Shown in pieces: positions 17,993 through 25,104 of a stretch of DNA of 27,518 nt. The notes below the pieces were generated by a model. It worked only from the letters and a program-made list of their open reading frames with translations, made no database searches and had not been told where the DNA came from. The position numbers were made by a program, and so were the translations under genes. The stretch's first letter is position 1. Every line of letters starts with the position of its first letter. The stretch is from an uncultured Nitrospira sp. (GTDB lineage: Bacteria > Nitrospirota > Nitrospiria > Nitrospirales > Nitrospiraceae): positions 1-27,518 of the forward strand of contig CAMLHQ010000040.1 of the NCBI GenBank assembly GCA_946479785.1, in the 5' to 3' direction.

Positions 17993-18706
17993 ATGAAGTC
18001 TGTGTGGATGGCGGGAATCGCGGTAATCGGAGCAGTTTCGATGGCGGGGTGCGTCTCGGATCGGAAATATCAGGAAGCGTTGACGGAAACCGAAACGGCC
18101 AAGACGGAGTTGGCGACGACGCGCGCGCAGAAGAGCGCGCTGGAACAACAGGTCAAGACGCTCAAAGATCTCAACGTGAAATTCGGCAACGAGTCGCAGG
18201 CCGCACATGACGAGCTCGAGCGGATTCAATATGGACGTGACAAGGAACGTGGCAGTATCGAAGGGCGAACAAAAGAACTGGAAGACCGGGTCAAGCAATT
18301 GGCGGCTCAGAACCGTGCGATACGACAGGAGTATGAAGACACGAAGCGTCACAACGAAACCTTGAAGTCGCTCGTTGCGCGCTATCAGAAAGAACTGAAG
18401 GATCAGTCGCGTATACCCGGCGGGTCTCTCTCTCCCTCGAACGCGCCATCGCCGGCTCCATCGGCACAGCCCCCTGCGGCCTCGATGTCTCGTCCCCCAA
18501 TTGGCGCGCAGTCTCCCACGACGCTGACGAACGTCAATAAAGCCTCTTCCAGCGAAATGGTGCTGTTACTGGGATTGTCGAAAGACATGGCGGATCGGAT
18601 CGTCACCAACCGGCCATACAAGGTGAAGGGCGAACTGGTTGCCAAAAATCTCGTGCCGAAGGAGACGTTCGACATGATTAAAGACCGAATCAGCGTCAGC
18701 CCATAG
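17993..18706 (+). CDS. Lipoprotein with coiled coil and C-terminal helix-hairpin-helix domain
   Basis: This 237-residue protein has a signal peptide ending SMAGC, with Cys20 as the lipidated residue. Residues about 25-137 are charged and heptad-like, predicting a long coiled coil (EDRVKQLAAQNRAIRQEYED). A Pro/Ser/Ala linker covers about 142-175. Residues 179-234 resemble a ComEA-type helix-hairpin-helix: NVNKASSSEMVLLLGLSKDMADRIV, then KGELVAKNLVPKETFDMIKDRI. Such domains bind DNA in competence proteins, but in exported proteins they may serve protein contact. The ATG follows GGGGAGG. The G of its TAG stop begins repeat copy D. I know no named family with this exact order. Confidence 0.75.
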   Translation: MKSVWMAGIAVIGAVSMAGCVSDRKYQEALTETETAKTELATTRAQKSALEQQVKTLKDLNVKFGNESQAAHDELERIQYGRDKERGSIEGRTKELEDRVKQLAAQNRAIRQEYEDTKRHNETLKSLVARYQKELKDQSRIPGGSLSPSNAPSPAPSAQPPAASMSRPPIGAQSPTTLTNVNKASSSEMVLLLGLSKDMADRIVTNRPYKVKGELVAKNLVPKETFDMIKDRISVSP

Positions 18707-18830
18707 CAGGATGGTGAAAACGGCCATCAGCCTCGTTCTCGCATCGCTCAGAGGCTCGACGTACGGCAAGGAGTGCTCTCGCCACATCGCTCGCTGCGGT
18801 CTTGCTGAACAGCCGTTTTAACCATACTGC
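18706..18830. repeat. Palindromic intergenic element, copy D (full length)
   Basis: This 125-bp element has 19-bp terminal inverted repeats (GCAGGATGGTGAAAACGGC at 18706 and its complement to 18830, 17 of 19 matching). The core at 18734-18766 is identical to copy A over CGTTCTCGCATCGCTCAGAG and the following GCTC, differing in one base before ACGTACGG. The terminal arms differ from copy A but stay self-complementary. The first base is the last base of the upstream TAG stop. Confidence 0.85.
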
Positions 18831-18848
18831 GAGCTTATAAAAGTATGA

Positions 18849-18886
18849 CAGGCCGTTCGTCGAGAGGCGAACGGCCTGCTGCTTTT
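18849..18886 (+). terminator. Intrinsic terminator
   Basis: The stem CAGGCCGTTCG (18849-18859) pairs with CGAACGGCCTG (18868-18878) around a TCGAGAGG loop, followed by CTGCTTTTT. It would end transcripts of the lipoprotein gene before the macA-like operon. Confidence 0.75.
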
Positions 18887-18930
18887 TGGAACATTGCGTG
18901 TCGATAGATGATTCCCCCGCCCCGTCTTGC

Positions 18931-18936
18931 TAGAAT
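18931..18936 (+). promoter_or_regulatory. Possible -10 box for the macA-like operon
   Basis: TAGAAT lies 19 nt before the chosen ATG at 18956, just after the terminator. No clear -35 is found 17 nt upstream, so this is tentative. Confidence 0.35.
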
Positions 18937-18955
18937 GCGGGGACTTAGAGGCTCC

Positions 18956-20227
18956 ATGCGCCGTATCATCTTGATTGTTGCTGTGTTGATCGTCGGGCTG
19001 GCCATTGGCGGCTACGTCTTCTTCAATGGAGAGCGCAAAGCGCCCGTGCGCTATCGCGCCGCCACGGTAGAGCGCGGCGCTGTGGTATCGGTGGTCACAG
19101 CGACCGGAAGCATCAATCCCGTCGTGTCCGTGCAGGTGGGGACCCAGGTTTCCGGGATGATCAAAAGCCTGCATGCCGATTTCAATTCGGTCGTGAAGGC
19201 GGGCGACATCGTGGCCACCATTGATCCTGAACCATTCAGGGCCCGCCGAGACCAGGCCGCCAGTAATCTCGAAATGGCGAGAGCCAATGTGGCACGTGCG
19301 AGGACCGAGCAGGCTCAACGCCAACGCGAGCTGGACCGGGCCAAGTCGCTCGTGGCGCAGCAATTCGTTTCGCAAAATGACGTCGACGTAGCGATCACCA
19401 ACGCGCAAGGGGCCGAGGCTCAGGTCAACGTTTCGATGGCTCAGGTCAAGCAAGCTGAAGCGGCGCTGAATGCAGCCGAGCTGGATCTGAAGTACACGAC
19501 GATCCGGTCACCGGTGAACGGTATCGTCGTGGCGAGAAACATCGAGGTCGGTCAGACCGTGGCCGCCAGCTTCGCCACGCCGAATCTATTTCTGATCGCG
19601 CTCGATCTCACCAAAATGCAAGTGGATACGAATGTGAGCGAATCCGACATCGGCGGGATCGCCGAGGGCAAGGAAGCGATCTTTACCGTTGATGCGTATC
19701 CGGGAGTCCCGTTTTCCGGAACAATCCGTCAAGTGCGATTGGCTCCGATCAACGTGCAAAACGTGGTGACGTACAATGTGGTTGTCGGTGTCGACAATAA
19801 AGACCTGCGTCTGAAGCCCGGCATGACGGCCAACGTCTCCATTGTCGTGGCCCAGCGCGACAACGTTCTCAAGGTTCCCAATGCAGCGCTCCGGTTCGTA
19901 CCCCCGAAATCCGATCTGGGTGAGCCGCGACAAGCAGAAGGAAAGCCGGTCAAGACTGAGGGAGGAGGCCGAGCTATTCCAGCCGGTGGTGGTGGTCCGC
20001 CTCCTCGGCCCGTCTGGAAGCAGGGAGAGAACGGGGAATTGACTCCTGTGCCCGTGCAGACCGGCATTTCTGACGGATCTTCGACCGAGATCATCTCCGA
20101 TTCCCTTGCCGAGGGCGATCAGGTGATTGTGGGGATCGAACAGCTGCGTGGCGCGAAAAAAGTTGGCGATCTTCCGCCGGGTTTCGGATCATCGGGCCAG
20201 CGGCGGTCGCGAGACAGAGGGACGTGA
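18956..20227 (+). CDS. MacA-type periplasmic adaptor of an ABC exporter
   Basis: This is a 423-residue membrane-fusion protein. One N-terminal transmembrane helix (RRIILIVAVLIVGLAIGGYVFF) is followed by the biotinyl-lipoyl half (VVSVQVGTQVSGMIKSLHADFNSVVKAGDIVATID). A long alpha-helical hairpin covers residues about 90-170. The second lipoyl half (TTIRSPVNGIVVARNIEVGQTVAAS) and the beta-barrel (LDLTKMQVDTNVSESDIG ... LKPGMTANVSIVV) come next. A Gly/Pro-rich insert near residues 320-355 is longer than usual. The adaptor would join the inner-membrane MacB-like transporter to a TolC channel, which is not in the window. The ATG at 18956 is preferred over 18908 because of the position of the possible -10 box and an AGAGG just upstream. 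The substrate is unknown. Confidence 0.9.
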   Translation: MRRIILIVAVLIVGLAIGGYVFFNGERKAPVRYRAATVERGAVVSVVTATGSINPVVSVQVGTQVSGMIKSLHADFNSVVKAGDIVATIDPEPFRARRDQAASNLEMARANVARARTEQAQRQRELDRAKSLVAQQFVSQNDVDVAITNAQGAEAQVNVSMAQVKQAEAALNAAELDLKYTTIRSPVNGIVVARNIEVGQTVAASFATPNLFLIALDLTKMQVDTNVSESDIGGIAEGKEAIFTVDAYPGVPFSGTIRQVRLAPINVQNVVTYNVVVGVDNKDLRLKPGMTANVSIVVAQRDNVLKVPNAALRFVPPKSDLGEPRQAEGKPVKTEGGGRAIPAGGGGPPPRPVWKQGENGELTPVPVQTGISDGSSTEIISDSLAEGDQVIVGIEQLRGAKKVGDLPPGFGSSGQRRSRDRGT

Positions 20228-20282
20228 AGAGAATTCCAACCCTCCTTGGTGTTTAAGGTCTCAGGTCCAATAAGAGAAATCG

Positions 20283-20993
20283 ATGAGTACGCTGATTCAG
20301 TGCGACGACATCTGGAAAGTCTACCGCGTCGGTGACGTGGAAGTGAATGCGTTGCGTGGGCTCAGTCTGACGGTCGAACAGGGGGAATTCGTCGCGATCA
20401 TGGGATCCTCCGGCTCCGGGAAGTCCACGCTGATGAACATCCTCGGTTGTCTTGATCAGCCCACGAAGGGCCGTTACCGGCTGAATGGCATCGAGGTGGA
20501 AAAGTTGCGGCCGGATCAGCTCGCCGACATTCGCAACCAACAAATCGGGTTTGTGTTTCAGAACTTCAATTTGATACCCCGAACCAGTGCGCTTGAAAAT
20601 GTCCAGTTGCCCTTGTTTTACCGGGGACTTTCGCTCAAGGAGCAGCGGGCGAAGGCGTCGATAGCACTCCAGCGTGTCGGACTCAGCGGGAGAGAGCATC
20701 ATTTCTCGACGCAATTGTCCGGCGGCCAACAACAGCGCGTGGCGATTGCGCGGGCCTTGATCACAGCCCCGTCGCTTCTCTTGGCCGATGAACCGACGGG
20801 AAATCTGGATACTCAATCGAGCCGGGACATCATGGTGATCTTGGAAAGACTCAATCGTGAGGGGATTACGGTCATCCTGGTGACCCATGAGACGGACATT
20901 GCAGCTTACGCCCATCGAGGGATCGTGATGAAGGATGGCCAAATTTTGAGTGATCGACCGACAAGCACGCGGTCGCAGACGGTGGGAGTCTAG
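20283..20993 (+). CDS. ABC exporter ATPase (MacB N-terminal type)
   Basis: This 236-residue nucleotide-binding subunit has Walker [10 protein letters not shown] (41-49), the Q-loop in [10 protein letters not shown], signature [15 protein letters not shown] (145-159), Walker [13 protein letters not shown] (165-176) and a switch His in VTHE. It belongs to the MacB/LolD/FtsE class. In E. coli MacB the ATPase and permease are one chain; here they are separate genes two bases apart (stop 20993, next ATG 20996). It lies 55 nt after the adaptor gene. The three genes form an exporter operon. Confidence 0.92.
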   Translation: MSTLIQCDDIWKVYRVGDVEVNALRGLSLTVEQGEFVAIMGSSGSGKSTLMNILGCLDQPTKGRYRLNGIEVEKLRPDQLADIRNQQIGFVFQNFNLIPRTSALENVQLPLFYRGLSLKEQRAKASIALQRVGLSGREHHFSTQLSGGQQQRVAIARALITAPSLLLADEPTGNLDTQSSRDIMVILERLNREGITVILVTHETDIAAYAHRGIVMKDGQILSDRPTSTRSQTVGV

Positions 20994-20995
20994 AG

Positions 20996-22231
20996 ATGTC
21001 GGCCTTTATCTGGCTCACGATTATGACGGCCTTGCGTATTCTCGGACGCAATCGTTTGCGCGCCGGTCTCACGATGCTGGGCATCGTCATCGGTGTCGGG
21101 GCTGTCATTGCCATGGTCAGCATCGGTGAGGGGGCGAAGAAGGCGGTCCAGGCCCAGATTGCGACGATGGGAACCAACGTCATCATCATCTGGCCCGGTT
21201 CAACGACGGTGAGCGGGGTGCGCGGGGGTCAAGGCGGAGCAGTCACGCTGACGGTGGCCGATGCGCTGGATCTCAAGAAAAAACTTCCGCTGCTATCCGA
21301 TACAGGTTGGGCCAAGCGCGAAGTAATGCAAATTGTGAACGGGAACCGGAACTGGAATGGGTCAATCAACGGCATCTCGCCAAGCTATCTCACGATTCGC
21401 GACTGGTCGTTTTCGAGCGGCGGACCGTTTACTCAAGCGGATCTGGACAGCGCAGCCCGTGTGGCGCTGATCGGCCAAACGATCGCAGACAATCTGTTCG
21501 ACTCCGGCGAAGAACCGGTCGGTGCGGTCATCCGGATCAAGAACGTGCCGTTCCGTGTGATCGGCGTGCTGGCCCCTAAAGGGCAATCGGCTCAAGGGTC
21601 AGATCAGGACGACGTGATATTTATTCCGTTCAGCACCGCGGAGCGCAAAGTTTTCGGGACCTCGTTTCTGGGATCCATTGGTGCGATGTTCGCGTCGACC
21701 GACCGCACCGAGGACTTGCCCGAGGCGGTTGAAGAGATCCGTGACGTGCTGCGAGCTCGGCATCGATTGCAGTCCGAGCAGGGCGACGACTTTACCGTCA
21801 AAACTCAAGTCGATATCGGGAAAGTGCAGGAGGGGACCAGTCAAACGCTGACGCTGATGCTATTCTCGATCGCTTCCGTATCATTGTTGGTTGGCGGCAT
21901 CGGCATCATGAATATCCTGCTCGTCTCCGTGACGGAACGGACAAGGGAAATCGGCGTGCGAATGGCAGTGGGAGCCAAGCGCCGCCATATCGTGATGCAA
22001 TTCCTCATCGAGGCTATGACCTTGAGCCTCTTGGGTGGTGCCGTGGGGATTGTGGTCGGCATTGTCGGCGCCAAATTGACAACGGTGATCGCCGGCTGGC
22101 CCACGATCATTTCCAGTGACGTGATCGTGGTCGCCTTCTTCTTCTCGCTTGTCGTCGGGCTTTTCTTTGGGCTCTATCCAGCCAACAAGGCCTCGCGTCT
22201 GAATCCCATCGAAGCGCTCCGCTACGAATAG
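20996..22231 (+). CDS. ABC exporter permease (MacB-like, FtsX family)
   Basis: This 411-residue membrane subunit has the MacB layout. The N-terminal helix is NRLRAGLTMLGIVIGVGAVIAMVSIGEG. A large periplasmic domain follows (residues about 60-285) with the conserved TMGTNVIIIWPG and ALIGQTIADNLF. Three C-terminal helices are visible (LMLFSIASVSLLVGGIGIMN, LLGGAVGIVVGIVGA, VVAFFFSLVVGLFFGLYPANKAS). The ending PIEALRYE is the family hallmark. It powers export by coupling ATP use in the cytoplasm to movement of the periplasmic domain. The start has GGGAG upstream, overlapping the end of the ATPase gene. Confidence 0.93.
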   Translation: MSAFIWLTIMTALRILGRNRLRAGLTMLGIVIGVGAVIAMVSIGEGAKKAVQAQIATMGTNVIIIWPGSTTVSGVRGGQGGAVTLTVADALDLKKKLPLLSDTGWAKREVMQIVNGNRNWNGSINGISPSYLTIRDWSFSSGGPFTQADLDSAARVALIGQTIADNLFDSGEEPVGAVIRIKNVPFRVIGVLAPKGQSAQGSDQDDVIFIPFSTAERKVFGTSFLGSIGAMFASTDRTEDLPEAVEEIRDVLRARHRLQSEQGDDFTVKTQVDIGKVQEGTSQTLTLMLFSIASVSLLVGGIGIMNILLVSVTERTREIGVRMAVGAKRRHIVMQFLIEAMTLSLLGGAVGIVVGIVGAKLTTVIAGWPTIISSDVIVVAFFFSLVVGLFFGLYPANKASRLNPIEALRYE

Positions 22232-22263
22232 CTTCGACAATCCTCTCAATCGCTGTGTGCGAA

Positions 22264-22821
22264 CTAAGAATGTGAAGTTGTCCGGAGGTCGACTTCAATG
22301 CGAGGGTTGGACTTGTCAACATGTTTGTAAAGGTGGGTTTCGACGATGCGGTTGTCATTCACGCCAAGCCCTTCGCAGAGGGCGTCCTGGGCAATCTTGA
22401 GCCCGCCGTCGACGTCGCGACGCAGAGCAGACGTGAAATAAAACCGTATCGATAGAGCCAGCGAGGCGAATTGGAGTTGGGATAGGAGTATCGCTCGATG
22501 GGGCGAGTCCCGCAACGCCAGCCACACGAGTTGTCCGACTTGTGCCTTATAGGCGCGACCGGTCGAGGACAGGAGGCGGCGCCCGTTCACTGTCGCGTAT
22601 TGATGGTTGATACTGGGCGGCACGGGCAATGTAAAAGAGACGCTTGCGTCAGTCGTGATCAACGTCGTCGATGATGGTGGCGCAGAGAGGCGTCGGGGCG
22701 TTGCAAGGATGCGATTCGTGCTGCCTGTGGTCGATCCGGCTCCGGTGGTATGACGAGTCGCCGTCCGACGGATGGGTAGTTTGGATACTGGAATACGAAT
22801 CGGGCGCCGATAGGTTGGCAT
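22264..22821 (-). CDS. RusA-like Holliday junction resolvase
   Basis: The 185-residue frame contains a RusA domain from about residue 61: FTLPVPPSINHQYATVNGRR, then RRDVDGGLKIAQDALCEGLGVNDNRIV. Asp136, Asp138, Lys142 and Asp156 match in spacing the catalytic Asp-x-Asp, Lys and distal Asp of E. coli RusA. RusA cuts four-way DNA junctions, and is often of phage origin. The first 55 residues are Thr/Ser/Pro/Arg-rich and not part of the family. The only ATG is at 22821, with a TTG at 22662 just before the domain, so the true start is unsure. No phage genes are nearby. A degraded repeat element lies upstream. Confidence 0.75.
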   Translation of the reverse strand: MPTYRRPIRIPVSKLPIRRTATRHTTGAGSTTGSTNRILATPRRLSAPPSSTTLITTDASVSFTLPVPPSINHQYATVNGRRLLSSTGRAYKAQVGQLVWLALRDSPHRAILLSQLQFASLALSIRFYFTSALRRDVDGGLKIAQDALCEGLGVNDNRIVETHLYKHVDKSNPRIEVDLRTTSHS

Positions 22822-22929
22822 GGAAGCTTGCTAGCTCAATTGCCTGGAACCAATTCTATCCTCAATCAGTAAGTATTCCAGTAGGTGTTCAAGAATCCGT
22901 CTGTTCTTATCCGCCCTACCCCGGCGCAC

Positions 22930-22985
22930 CGAGACGAGCCGGTTCCACAACAAAACCGCAGCGACTGAAGAGGCGAGGCATACTC
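22930..22985. repeat. Palindromic intergenic element, copy F (degraded, inverted)
   Basis: AACCGCAGCGACTGAAGAGG followed by CGAGGCATACT resembles the reverse complement of copy A's CTTCGCCTCTTCGCTCGCTGCGGCC region. The terminal arms cannot be recognised. It lies in the 22822-23047 gap, which I otherwise find empty of genes. Confidence 0.4.
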
Positions 22986-23047
22986 GGTTCTTATGTCCAG
23001 CCTCCGGGCGATGCGACAACGAAGCTGGATCGATTATTCAACGTCTA

Positions 23048-23488
23048 CTAGAGGAGATTGAGGATCTTGGCCATATTCTGCTCGTACCGTTCCTCGGAAC
23101 GAGCGATATAGCGCCGCCATCCGCTGGGATTCCAGATTTCCATGCGATGGTAGAGGCCCACGAGGATGATTTCCTGATCTTCGTCCAGCGGCACGAGCTT
23201 TCTCAGTCGTCCGGGAATCAAGATGCGTCCTGTCTTGTCAATTTCAGACGTGCCCGCTTCCGATACGACGAAGTGCATGAAGAGCCGGCTCTGGTCTTCG
23301 TCCAAGGTGGTCTTGGTGCGTTCAAGGACCTTTTCCCACTCCTTCACGGAGTAAATCAGGATCGATTCTTCCGGGCCTTTCAGAAAAACGACGGCCTGTC
23401 CTTCGGATTCGACTTGCTCGCGAATGGGCGACGGGACAATAAACCGTCCTTTTTCATCCACTTTGCAGAGGTATTCGCCGGCAAACAT
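23048..23488 (-). CDS. mraZ: MraZ transcriptional regulator
   Basis: This 146-residue protein has two SpoVT/AbrB-like halves, each with the family motif: EKGRFIVPSPIRE and DKTGRILIPGRLRKL. MraZ binds repeats upstream of its own gene and represses the division and cell-wall (dcw) cluster. The ATG at 23488 opens the usual FAGEYLCKVDEKGR start. An open frame to 23584 overlaps the HTH gene and is rejected. The ribosome site AAGGAG lies inside the end of that HTH gene, 16 nt upstream. rsmH and the dcw genes normally follow; here the next gene is a RusA-like nuclease on the same strand, so the gene is out of its usual place. Confidence 0.93.
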   Translation of the reverse strand: MFAGEYLCKVDEKGRFIVPSPIREQVESEGQAVVFLKGPEESILIYSVKEWEKVLERTKTTLDEDQSRLFMHFVVSEAGTSEIDKTGRILIPGRLRKLVPLDEDQEIILVGLYHRMEIWNPSGWRRYIARSEERYEQNMAKILNLL

Positions 23489-23504
23489 CAGTGAACGGTC
23501 TCCT

Positions 23505-23702
23505 TCATGAGACCAGCGGGCGTCTGGTCCGCTCGCGAATCCATTGTTCCAGATCCGAACGTACGAATCGCCATTCTTTCCCAAGTTTGAAGGCGGGAAT
23601 CCGGTGGTTCTGAAGATAGCGATAGAGCGTTCGCTGGGTAATCTTCAAATAGCGGCAGGTTTCCACCGCAGTCATTAACTCGCTCTTGGGCTCCTTGGCC
23701 AT
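23505..23702 (-). CDS. Excisionase-family helix-turn-helix protein
   Basis: This is a 65-residue DNA-binding protein of the HTH_17/excisionase type: LMTAVETCRYLKITQRTLYRYLQNHRIPAFKLGKEWRFVRSDLEQWI. The helix-turn-helix covers about residues 9-30 and the wing ends at WRF. Such proteins are short MerR-like regulators or phage excisionases. No integrase or attachment site is nearby, so a regulator role is likelier. It is the first gene of the mraZ transcript, 16 nt before the mraZ ATG. The promoter at 23759-23787 is suggested for it. Confidence 0.8.
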   Translation of the reverse strand: MAKEPKSELMTAVETCRYLKITQRTLYRYLQNHRIPAFKLGKEWRFVRSDLEQWIRERTRRPLVS

Positions 23703-23758
23703 TGGAAAACCGTCGTCGGTAGGTATCCATGGACTCCTATCGGCTCCGAACTGCCATC

Positions 23759-23787
23759 AGGGTAAGAAAATCAAGGGCATCTGTCAA
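23759..23787 (-). promoter_or_regulatory. Promoter for the HTH-mraZ pair
   Basis: On the minus strand TTGACA (23787-23782) and TACCCT (23764-23759) are 17 nt apart. The -35 is perfect and the -10 weak. A start near 23752 precedes the HTH ATG at 23702 by about 50 nt. Four TGTCA/TGACA pentamers (23782, 23799, 23809, 23819) cluster at and upstream of the -35. Confidence 0.5.
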
Positions 23788-23810
23788 GTGAATTTGTATG
23801 ACAATGCCTG

Positions 23811-24155
23811 TCAAAGGCTGTCAGATCCGTCCATGTCCGGACTGTTTGCTTCAGGAGATTCCATGGTCTCCGTCATGTCCTCACCCAAGTCTTCTCCCAT
23901 CTCGTCTCCCATCTTTTTCATGAACCGCGTCATGCTCTCCGGATCGTTTTCGTCAAGGCCTGCAAGGGCGCTGGGATCAGAGAGGGCCTCCAACCTGGCT
24001 GCTTCAGACTTCGGTGAAGCAAATCGAGACAGTAGCCGCTCTACACGAGTACTCTGGCAGTGCGTACAGGCGACCGGTTTCGGATTGGTAAGGCTCAGCA
24101 CCAGGATGGTGCAGCGCTTTTTACAATCCACGCAGCGATATTCATAGAGTGGCAT
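23811..24155 (-). CDS. FmdB-family zinc ribbon protein
   Basis: This 114-residue protein starts with the FmdB motif MPLYEYRCVDCKKRC, with two CxxC pairs (Cys8/11 and Cys30/33) that make a small zinc ribbon. The rest is acidic and Met/Asp-rich, probably flexible (EDLGEDMTETMESPE). FmdB was named as a regulator of amidase/formamidase genes, but most members are of unknown role. The gene follows comF by three bases (24159 stop, 24155 start) and is co-transcribed with it. Confidence 0.85.
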   Translation of the reverse strand: MPLYEYRCVDCKKRCTILVLSLTNPKPVACTHCQSTRVERLLSRFASPKSEAARLEALSDPSALAGLDENDPESMTRFMKKMGDEMGEDLGEDMTETMESPEANSPDMDGSDSL

Positions 24156-24158
24156 GAT

Positions 24159-24980
24159 CTAGATCCCAAGTCCCGTAAGAGACCGCGCGGCGTTTGCCGC
24201 CAGAAAACGGTCCGGCACGAGGTTCGTGTCGATCGTTCGGGCCAGCGTAAGGGCGGAGACAGACAAGGCGCCGCCTTTCCGGAGCGTTTTGGCACATTCA
24301 TTGAGTGTCGTGCCGGTTGTAAAGACATCGTCGATGAGGAGCACGCGCCGGCCGGCAAGAGCCTCTGCATTCCGGACTGCGAAGGCTTGACGAAGATTCC
24401 GCAAGCGTTCCTGCCGCGATAGCGTCGTTTGAGGATCAGTAGCGAGCACGCGGACGAGGACTGTCGCAGAAACCGGGCGTTTGAGGTGGCGGCCCAGTTG
24501 ATCCGCGAGCAGCAATGATTGGTTGAACTCGCGGGCACGCAGCCTGGTAGGATGCAGAGGGACCGGCACGAGCAAATCGCCATCGATCTGCGATGGGATG
24601 GCCCTCATCATCAGCGCAGCGAGGGGTTCGGCCAGCGCGAATTTCCCGCGATACTTGAAGGCGCAGATCGCATCTTGAAGCGGGGGAAGATAGGGGAAGA
24701 GCGTCCAGGCTCGCTCATAGGCCGGGGGTCGTTCAAAGCAATTTTGGCATTGGTGATCCGGTGTCCAGGATGTGGCCGCCGCTGAGACGAAGGGCTGGTC
24801 GCAGCGGGAACAGCGAGACCCTGTGATCGGTCCGATCTGGTCCCAGCATGCGCGGCAAAAAAACGGAATCGGGTCCGTACTCAGCGTCCGGTTGCAACTG
24901 ATGCACTCGATCGGCATGAGAAATCGGAGAGCTTGACGGTACCATCCGATCAATTGATCGCGTCTGTCTGGTTGAAGCAT
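24159..24980 (-). CDS. comF: ComF family protein (phosphoribosyltransferase-like)
   Basis: This 273-residue protein has an N-terminal double zinc finger (CISC, CRAC, CSRC and CQNC pairs, residues about 24-82). A PRTase domain follows with VPVPLHPTRLRAREFNQS and the PRPP-binding loop VLLIDDVFTTGTTL. ComF is needed for DNA uptake in competent bacteria and helps handle incoming single strands; no catalytic role is proved. The ATG at 24980 is preferred. The open frame to 25130 would overlap the divergent ABC gene and lie upstream of the promoter at 25009-25037. The HhH lipoprotein at 17993 is another protein with a competence-like domain in this window. Confidence 0.88.
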   Translation of the reverse strand: MLQPDRRDQLIGWYRQALRFLMPIECISCNRTLSTDPIPFFCRACWDQIGPITGSRCSRCDQPFVSAAATSWTPDHQCQNCFERPPAYERAWTLFPYLPPLQDAICAFKYRGKFALAEPLAALMMRAIPSQIDGDLLVPVPLHPTRLRAREFNQSLLLADQLGRHLKRPVSATVLVRVLATDPQTTLSRQERLRNLRQAFAVRNAEALAGRRVLLIDDVFTTGTTLNECAKTLRKGGALSVSALTLARTIDTNLVPDRFLAANAARSLTGLGI

Positions 24981-25008
24981 CGAATGGCCTGCGGCGAATA
25001 CTGGCCAG

Positions 25009-25037
25009 TCTCTATCCTGCTTGCCGCCGCCTGTCAA
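25009..25037 (-). promoter_or_regulatory. Promoter for comF-fmdB
   Basis: On the minus strand TTGACA (25037-25032) and TAGAGA (25014-25009) are 17 nt apart. A start near 25002 gives a leader of about 20 nt and supports the ATG at 24980. Confidence 0.5.
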
Positions 25038-25039
25038 GG

Positions 25040-25069
25040 TTGTCGCTTCCCAAAAGGGTGTGATATAGG
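25040..25069 (+). promoter_or_regulatory. Possible promoter for the ABC-pyrD operon
   Basis: TTGTCG (25040-25045) and TATAGG (25064-25069) are 18 nt apart, about 35 nt before the ATG at 25105. The match is moderate. It overlaps the divergent comF promoter. Confidence 0.4.
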
Positions 25070-25104
25070 AAATCCATCCAATCATAGAGGACCCCACATC
25101 GCCG

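Noticed and set aside
22831..23019. 62-codon minus-strand frame upstream of rusA
   Set aside because: It is translated largely from the degraded repeat element; no ribosome site or family.
22671..23051. 126-codon plus-strand frame across the rusA/mraZ gap
   Set aside because: It overlaps the rusA N-terminal region, has no ribosome site, a Trp/Ser/Pro-rich random composition and runs through a degraded repeat.
23489..23584. N-terminal extension of MraZ
   Set aside because: It overlaps the HTH gene in another frame, and the family begins with FAGEY at the ATG 23488.
23505..23702. Prophage excision module (excisionase-like HTH plus RusA-like nuclease)
   Set aside because: No integrase, attachment repeats, capsid or terminase gene lies nearby, and the genes between and around are core genes.
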